DNA of 64,000 nt, taken from contig NZ_PYFX01000018.1 of assembly GCF_003020115.1 (NCBI RefSeq), forward strand, positions 32,543-96,542. The letters are read 5' to 3'. Below, piece after piece: positions 60,432-64,000 of this stretch; position 1 is the stretch's first letter, and the number at the start of each line of letters is the position of its first letter. Origin of the DNA: Bradyrhizobium sp. MOS002 (GTDB lineage: Bacteria > Pseudomonadota > Alphaproteobacteria > Rhizobiales > Xanthobacteraceae). The position numbers were made by a program, and so were the translations under genes. The notes beneath the pieces were generated by a model. It saw nothing but the letters and a program-made list of their open reading frames with translations, was not told the origin of the DNA and made no database searches.

Positions 60432-62759
60432 GTGTCGCATAAGCTTGCCTCCGCGCTTCTCGCCGCGCTCTTGATCGCGATTTCATCTCTCTCCAGCGTC
60501 CGCGCCGCGCCGCCTGCGCCGGCAGCAGATAGCGCTGCCGCGTTGTCGCCCGACGAGGCCAAGCGCGCGCTGGAGACGCTGCAGGACGACAAGAAACGCG
60601 CGCAGATGATCGACACGCTACGCGTGATCGCCAATGCGTCCGGTCCACAGCCCGCGCCCGAGCCAAAATCCCCGATCCCGCTCGCGGCCGATGGCCTCGG
60701 TGCGCAGCTTCTGCTGACCGTGTCGGAAGAGATCGGCGAGATCTCGCGAGACGTCGCCGATATGGCGAGGACGCTCACGCACTTCCCGGCCTTCTATTAT
60801 TGGATCGTGCGCACCGCGAACGATCCCGCCGCCTACAATCTCCTGATCGAGATCGCCTGGAAGCTCGCGCTGGTGCTTGGCTGCGCCCTCGCGGTGGAGT
60901 GGGTGGTCTTCCGGCTGATCCGTCGTCCCGTCATATTCCTCGAAGCGCGCGTGCCGCAGAGCGTGCACGTACCGGTACAGCCGCTCGCCGCCGGCGACCC
61001 GCCTTCATCCGCGTCCGGTGTCGCTGCCCAGCCTGAGCAGCATCGGCGTCGCGTCAGTCTTGCGCGGGCGTGGCAATTACTGCTGCGGCTGCCTTTCGTG
61101 ATCGGTCGTCTCGCGCTCGAACTGCTTCCGGTGCTCATCTTCGTCGGCGTGGCCACGGCGCTGCTTGGAACGGAGATCGGTGATGCCGGCATCGTCCGCC
61201 TCGTGATCCTCGCCGTCGTCAATGCCTATGCATTCTCGCGCGGGCTGATCTGTCTCGTTCGTGCGCTGGCGGGACCGTACGGCCTGTTTCCGGTTCGCCC
61301 TGAAACGGCGGCCTATATCGAGATCTGGGCGCGCCGCATCGTCGGCGTCGGGGTCTCCGGCATCGCCTTTGCCAATGTGGCGCTGCTGCTCGGCCTGCAT
61401 CGCGCCGGCTATGCCGCGCTCCTGCGCATGGTGATGCTGGTCGTGCATCTCTTCATCGTCGTCATCATCCTGCAATGCCGCCGCCAGGTCGCCGAAGCCA
61501 TCCGCGCGCCGGCCGACCGGCAGGGGATCGCGGCGCGACTGCGCAACCGCATTGCGGGCGGCTGGCACTATCTTGCCATCGCGCTCGACCTCGCGCTCTG
61601 GGCGGTGTGGGCGCTGAACATCCGCAACGGCTATTCGCTGCTGCTGCAATATTTCGTCGGCACCGTCGCGGTGGCACTGATCACGCGTGTCGCCATTATG
61701 CTGACGCTGGGCCTGATCGACCGCGGCTTCCGCATCAAGCCCGAGATCCTCCAGCGCTTTCCGGGCCTCGAGATCCGCGCCAACCGCTATCTGCCGCTGC
61801 TGCGCAAGATCGTCTCCGGCGTAATCGCCTTCATCGGCCTGGTTGCCATGCTCGAAGTCTGGGGCGTCGACGCCATCGTCTGGTTCTATGGCGGCCAGAT
61901 CGGCAGCCGGCTGATCTCCGCAGTGGTGACGATCGGACTTGCCGTATTCATCGCGGCTGCGATCTGGGAAGCCAGCAACGCGCTGCTGGACCGCCAGATC
62001 AATACGCTGTCGCGCGACGGGCACTATGCCCGCGCCGCGCGGCTGCGGACCTTTCAGCCGATGCTGCGGACAGCCTTGCTTTGCGTGATCGCCACCGTCG
62101 TCGGACTCACGGCGCTCAGCGAGATCGGCGTCAATGTCGCGCCGCTGCTCGCGGGCGCCGGCATCGTTGGCATCGCCATCGGTTTCGGTTCGCAAAAGCT
62201 GGTGCAGGACCTCATCACCGGCCTGTTCCTGCTGCTGGAGAACACCGTCCAGGTCGGCGACAGCGTCAGCGTGTCTGGGCTATCGGGCGTGGTCGAGAAC
62301 GTCTCGATCCGAACGATCAGGCTCCGGGCCGGTGACGGTGCCGTGCACATCGTGCCGTTCAGCGCGGTCACGACCATCACCAACGCCAGCCGCGGCGCCG
62401 GCAATGCGTCCGTCAGCGTCAACGTCGCCTACAAGGAGGATACCGACCGCGCCGGCCAGATCCTCAAGGATATCGTCGACGAGATGCGCCGCGAGGTGGA
62501 ATTCCGCAGCCTGATCCGCGGCGATCTCGAGCTCTGGGGCATCGACAAGGTCGACGGCGCCATGGTGTCGATCGTCGGCCAGATCCGCTGCACCGAGGCC
62601 GGCCGCTGGCCGGTGCAGCGTGAATTCAACCGCCGCATGAAGCAGCGTTTCCAGCACAACGGCATCGAGGTCGCATCCGCCACCCAGACCATCCTGATGC
62701 ACATCGCGCCGCCGGCCGATGGCGCAGCTCATCTGATGCCGCGTCGAGCGGCAGGGTAG
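60432..62759 (+). CDS. MscS-type mechanosensitive channel, large form
   Basis: 775 residues from GTG 60432; an ATG at 60369 would add 21 residues. It has a signal peptide (LLAALLIAISSLSSVRAAPP), a periplasmic segment, about ten membrane segments, and the MscS pore and beta domain at about residues 555-640 (LLAGAGIVGIAIGFGSQKLVQDLITGLFLLLENTVQVGDSV). It opens when the membrane is stretched and releases solutes. It is one of the long multi-domain MscS types. Confidence 0.9.
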   Translation: MSHKLASALLAALLIAISSLSSVRAAPPAPAADSAAALSPDEAKRALETLQDDKKRAQMIDTLRVIANASGPQPAPEPKSPIPLAADGLGAQLLLTVSEEIGEISRDVADMARTLTHFPAFYYWIVRTANDPAAYNLLIEIAWKLALVLGCALAVEWVVFRLIRRPVIFLEARVPQSVHVPVQPLAAGDPPSSASGVAAQPEQHRRRVSLARAWQLLLRLPFVIGRLALELLPVLIFVGVATALLGTEIGDAGIVRLVILAVVNAYAFSRGLICLVRALAGPYGLFPVRPETAAYIEIWARRIVGVGVSGIAFANVALLLGLHRAGYAALLRMVMLVVHLFIVVIILQCRRQVAEAIRAPADRQGIAARLRNRIAGGWHYLAIALDLALWAVWALNIRNGYSLLLQYFVGTVAVALITRVAIMLTLGLIDRGFRIKPEILQRFPGLEIRANRYLPLLRKIVSGVIAFIGLVAMLEVWGVDAIVWFYGGQIGSRLISAVVTIGLAVFIAAAIWEASNALLDRQINTLSRDGHYARAARLRTFQPMLRTALLCVIATVVGLTALSEIGVNVAPLLAGAGIVGIAIGFGSQKLVQDLITGLFLLLENTVQVGDSVSVSGLSGVVENVSIRTIRLRAGDGAVHIVPFSAVTTITNASRGAGNASVSVNVAYKEDTDRAGQILKDIVDEMRREVEFRSLIRGDLELWGIDKVDGAMVSIVGQIRCTEAGRWPVQREFNRRMKQRFQHNGIEVASATQTILMHIAPPADGAAHLMPRRAAG

Positions 62760-62862
62760 TCGTTCCACAAAATTTCCGACTTGCCTCTGCCCGTCCGGCA
62801 GCGTTCACTCCGGCTCCAGCCCGTTGACAACATGCGGGCGGCAAAAAGAGTGGGAGATATCG

Positions 62863-63876
62863 ATGCGGGGGCTGTGGGCCGGATTGCGCGGCCATGTATT
62901 GCGCGGCCATGTGGTGGTCGTGTGCGCCTTGATCGGAAGTGCAGCGTGGACGGCTCCAGCGAGCGCGCAGCCGTTTCCGTCGCGGCCGATCACCCTCGTG
63001 GTGCCGTTCGCGGCGGGCGGTCCGACCGACACGCTGGCACGCATCCTGTCCGAACGCATCGCCGCCGAATTGCACACGACAATCGTCGTTGAAAACGTGG
63101 CGGGCGCCTCCGGCAGCATCGCCGGCGCCCGCGTCGCGCGCGCAACGCCGGATGGCACCACGATCACGATCGGCCATTGGGGCACGCATGTGCTCAACGG
63201 CGCGATCTTCAAGCTACCCTATGACGCGATCGCCGATTTCGAGCCCGTCGCGATGATCGCGATGGGCACGCAGCTCATCGTCGGCCGGAAGTCGCTCGAG
63301 GCCAACAATCTGAAGGAGATGATCGCGTGGCTGAAGGCCAACCCCGGCAAGGTGACTGCCGGCACGGCCGGCGCAGGCACGGGTGCCCACGTCGCCGGTG
63401 TCTTCTTCAAGGAGAGGACCGGTACCGACTTCCAGTTCGTGCCTTATCGCGGCGCGGGGCCCGCCATGATCGACCTCGTGGCCGGGCAGATCGACATCAT
63501 GTTCGATCAGGCCTCGAACTCGCTGCCGCACTACAAGAACGGTGCGATCAAGGCGTTCGCGGTGACGTCGCCGACGCGGCTCGCCTCCGCGCCCGATATC
63601 CCGACTGTCGACGAGGCGGGGTTGCCCGGTCTCTACATCTCCTACTGGCACGGCATCTGGGCACCGAAGAACACGCCGAAGGAGATCGTCACAAAGCTCA
63701 ACGCGGCCATCGTCACCGTGCTTGCCGACGCTTCCCTCAAGCAGCGGTTTGGCGAATTGGGGCAGGAAATTCCTCCGCTCGATCAGCAAACGCCCGCAGC
63801 GCTCGGAGCCTTCCAGAAGGCCGAGACCGAGAAATGGTGGCCGATCGTGAAGGCCGCCGACATCAAGGCTGAGTAG
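62863..63876 (+). CDS. Periplasmic TctC-type binding protein (Bug family)
   Basis: 337 residues from ATG 62863 (GGGAGATATCG ribosome site). It has a signal peptide ending APASAQ, then PSRPITLVVPFAAGGPTDTLARIL, the Bug/TctC opening, with VVENVAGASGSIAGA and VPYRGAGPAMIDLVAGQIDIMFD. It binds carboxylates or similar small acids for a tripartite transporter. No TctA/TctB is adjacent; the pair at 25067-27401 lacks a binding protein. The gene is alone. Confidence 0.92.
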   Translation: MRGLWAGLRGHVLRGHVVVVCALIGSAAWTAPASAQPFPSRPITLVVPFAAGGPTDTLARILSERIAAELHTTIVVENVAGASGSIAGARVARATPDGTTITIGHWGTHVLNGAIFKLPYDAIADFEPVAMIAMGTQLIVGRKSLEANNLKEMIAWLKANPGKVTAGTAGAGTGAHVAGVFFKERTGTDFQFVPYRGAGPAMIDLVAGQIDIMFDQASNSLPHYKNGAIKAFAVTSPTRLASAPDIPTVDEAGLPGLYISYWHGIWAPKNTPKEIVTKLNAAIVTVLADASLKQRFGELGQEIPPLDQQTPAALGAFQKAETEKWWPIVKAADIKAE

Positions 63877-63883
63877 CGCTGTT

Positions 63884-63915
63884 GCTGCATATCTCTCCCT
63901 CATCCTGAGAGCCTG
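63884..63915. repeat. Truncated end of repeat family A
   Basis: GCTGCATATCTCTCCCTCAT followed by CCTGAGAGCC resembles the 3' half-start of family A (GCCGCATACTCATCCCTCAT). The rest of the window to 64000 shows no gene. Confidence 0.4.
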
Positions 63916-64000
63916 ACTCAAAAAGCGTAGACGTCTTCAAGGTCTGGCCAAGCGGCGAGTTAAGAGCCTCAGATGGGCAGCGAGTAGCCAGGCGAGCTCG

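Overview
The window looks like part of the main chromosome of a Bradyrhizobium-type alphaproteobacterium (order Hyphomicrobiales). The evidence is high GC with strong third-position GC, a circularly permuted two-piece tmRNA with the tag ANDNFAPVAQAA, an alphaproteobacterial SspB, a possible Irr-type iron control element upstream of feoAB, several families of short dispersed intergenic repeats, and many ABC and tripartite uptake systems. The genus is inferred from gene content and style; no database search was run.

Layout. 0-1.2 kb: three related secreted Gly/Ser-repeat proteins, the first cut by the window edge. 1.3-3.3 kb: a TetR regulator divergent from a cytochrome P450, with a perfect palindrome between them. 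3.6-9.9 kb: a large AsmA-like protein, a DUF2336 protein with a small partner, and a GNAT enzyme. 10-12.7 kb: an exported SoxC-like sulfite dehydrogenase, a c-type cytochrome, a DUF302 protein and a small membrane protein. 12.7-18.2 kb: an AT-richer accessory stretch with a GNAT remnant, an exported alpha/beta hydrolase divergent from a second TetR over a 35-bp palindrome, a GAF histidine kinase, and an unrecognised multi-pass membrane protein with repeat copies on both sides. 18.2-23.8 kb (minus strand): feoAB, a ribbon-helix-helix protein with a DUF4169 protein, fumC, then the proteolysis adaptor gene sspB next to the tmRNA gene ssrA. 23.9-27.4 kb: a split chromate transporter (possible 5' frameshift) and TctB/TctA.

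27.6-35.5 kb is housekeeping: thyA, a GNAT, folA, hflK-hflC, a DUF2065 protein, a Do-type protease, and serB divergent from miaA. 35.6-42.9 kb is the branched-chain amino acid region: a promoter, a leader peptide rich in Ile/Leu/Val codons and an attenuator ahead of ilvB, then a Ser/Thr dehydratase, ilvN, a methyltransferase, two exporters and ilvC. 43.4-47.1 kb: SDR, DUF1330, a membrane sulfatase-fold protein and a rhodanese. 47.2-58.5 kb is dominated by ABC transport: an osmoprotectant-type permease/binding-protein fusion with its ATPase, a nitrate/taurine-type system split by an inverted cupin gene, a Nudix protein, and a complete Liv-type operon. A PPK2 gene overlaps the end of livM. 59.4-60.4 kb is gene-poor and repeat-rich; a large MscS channel and an orphan TctC-type binding protein close the window.

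No rRNA, tRNA, CRISPR array, IS element or prophage was found. The most notable signals are the ilvB attenuator, the adjacency of ssrA and sspB, the two operator palindromes, the repeat family that supplies the last codons of ppk2 and brackets the unknown membrane protein, and a ClpX-tail-like motif shared by SspB and the DUF4169 protein.
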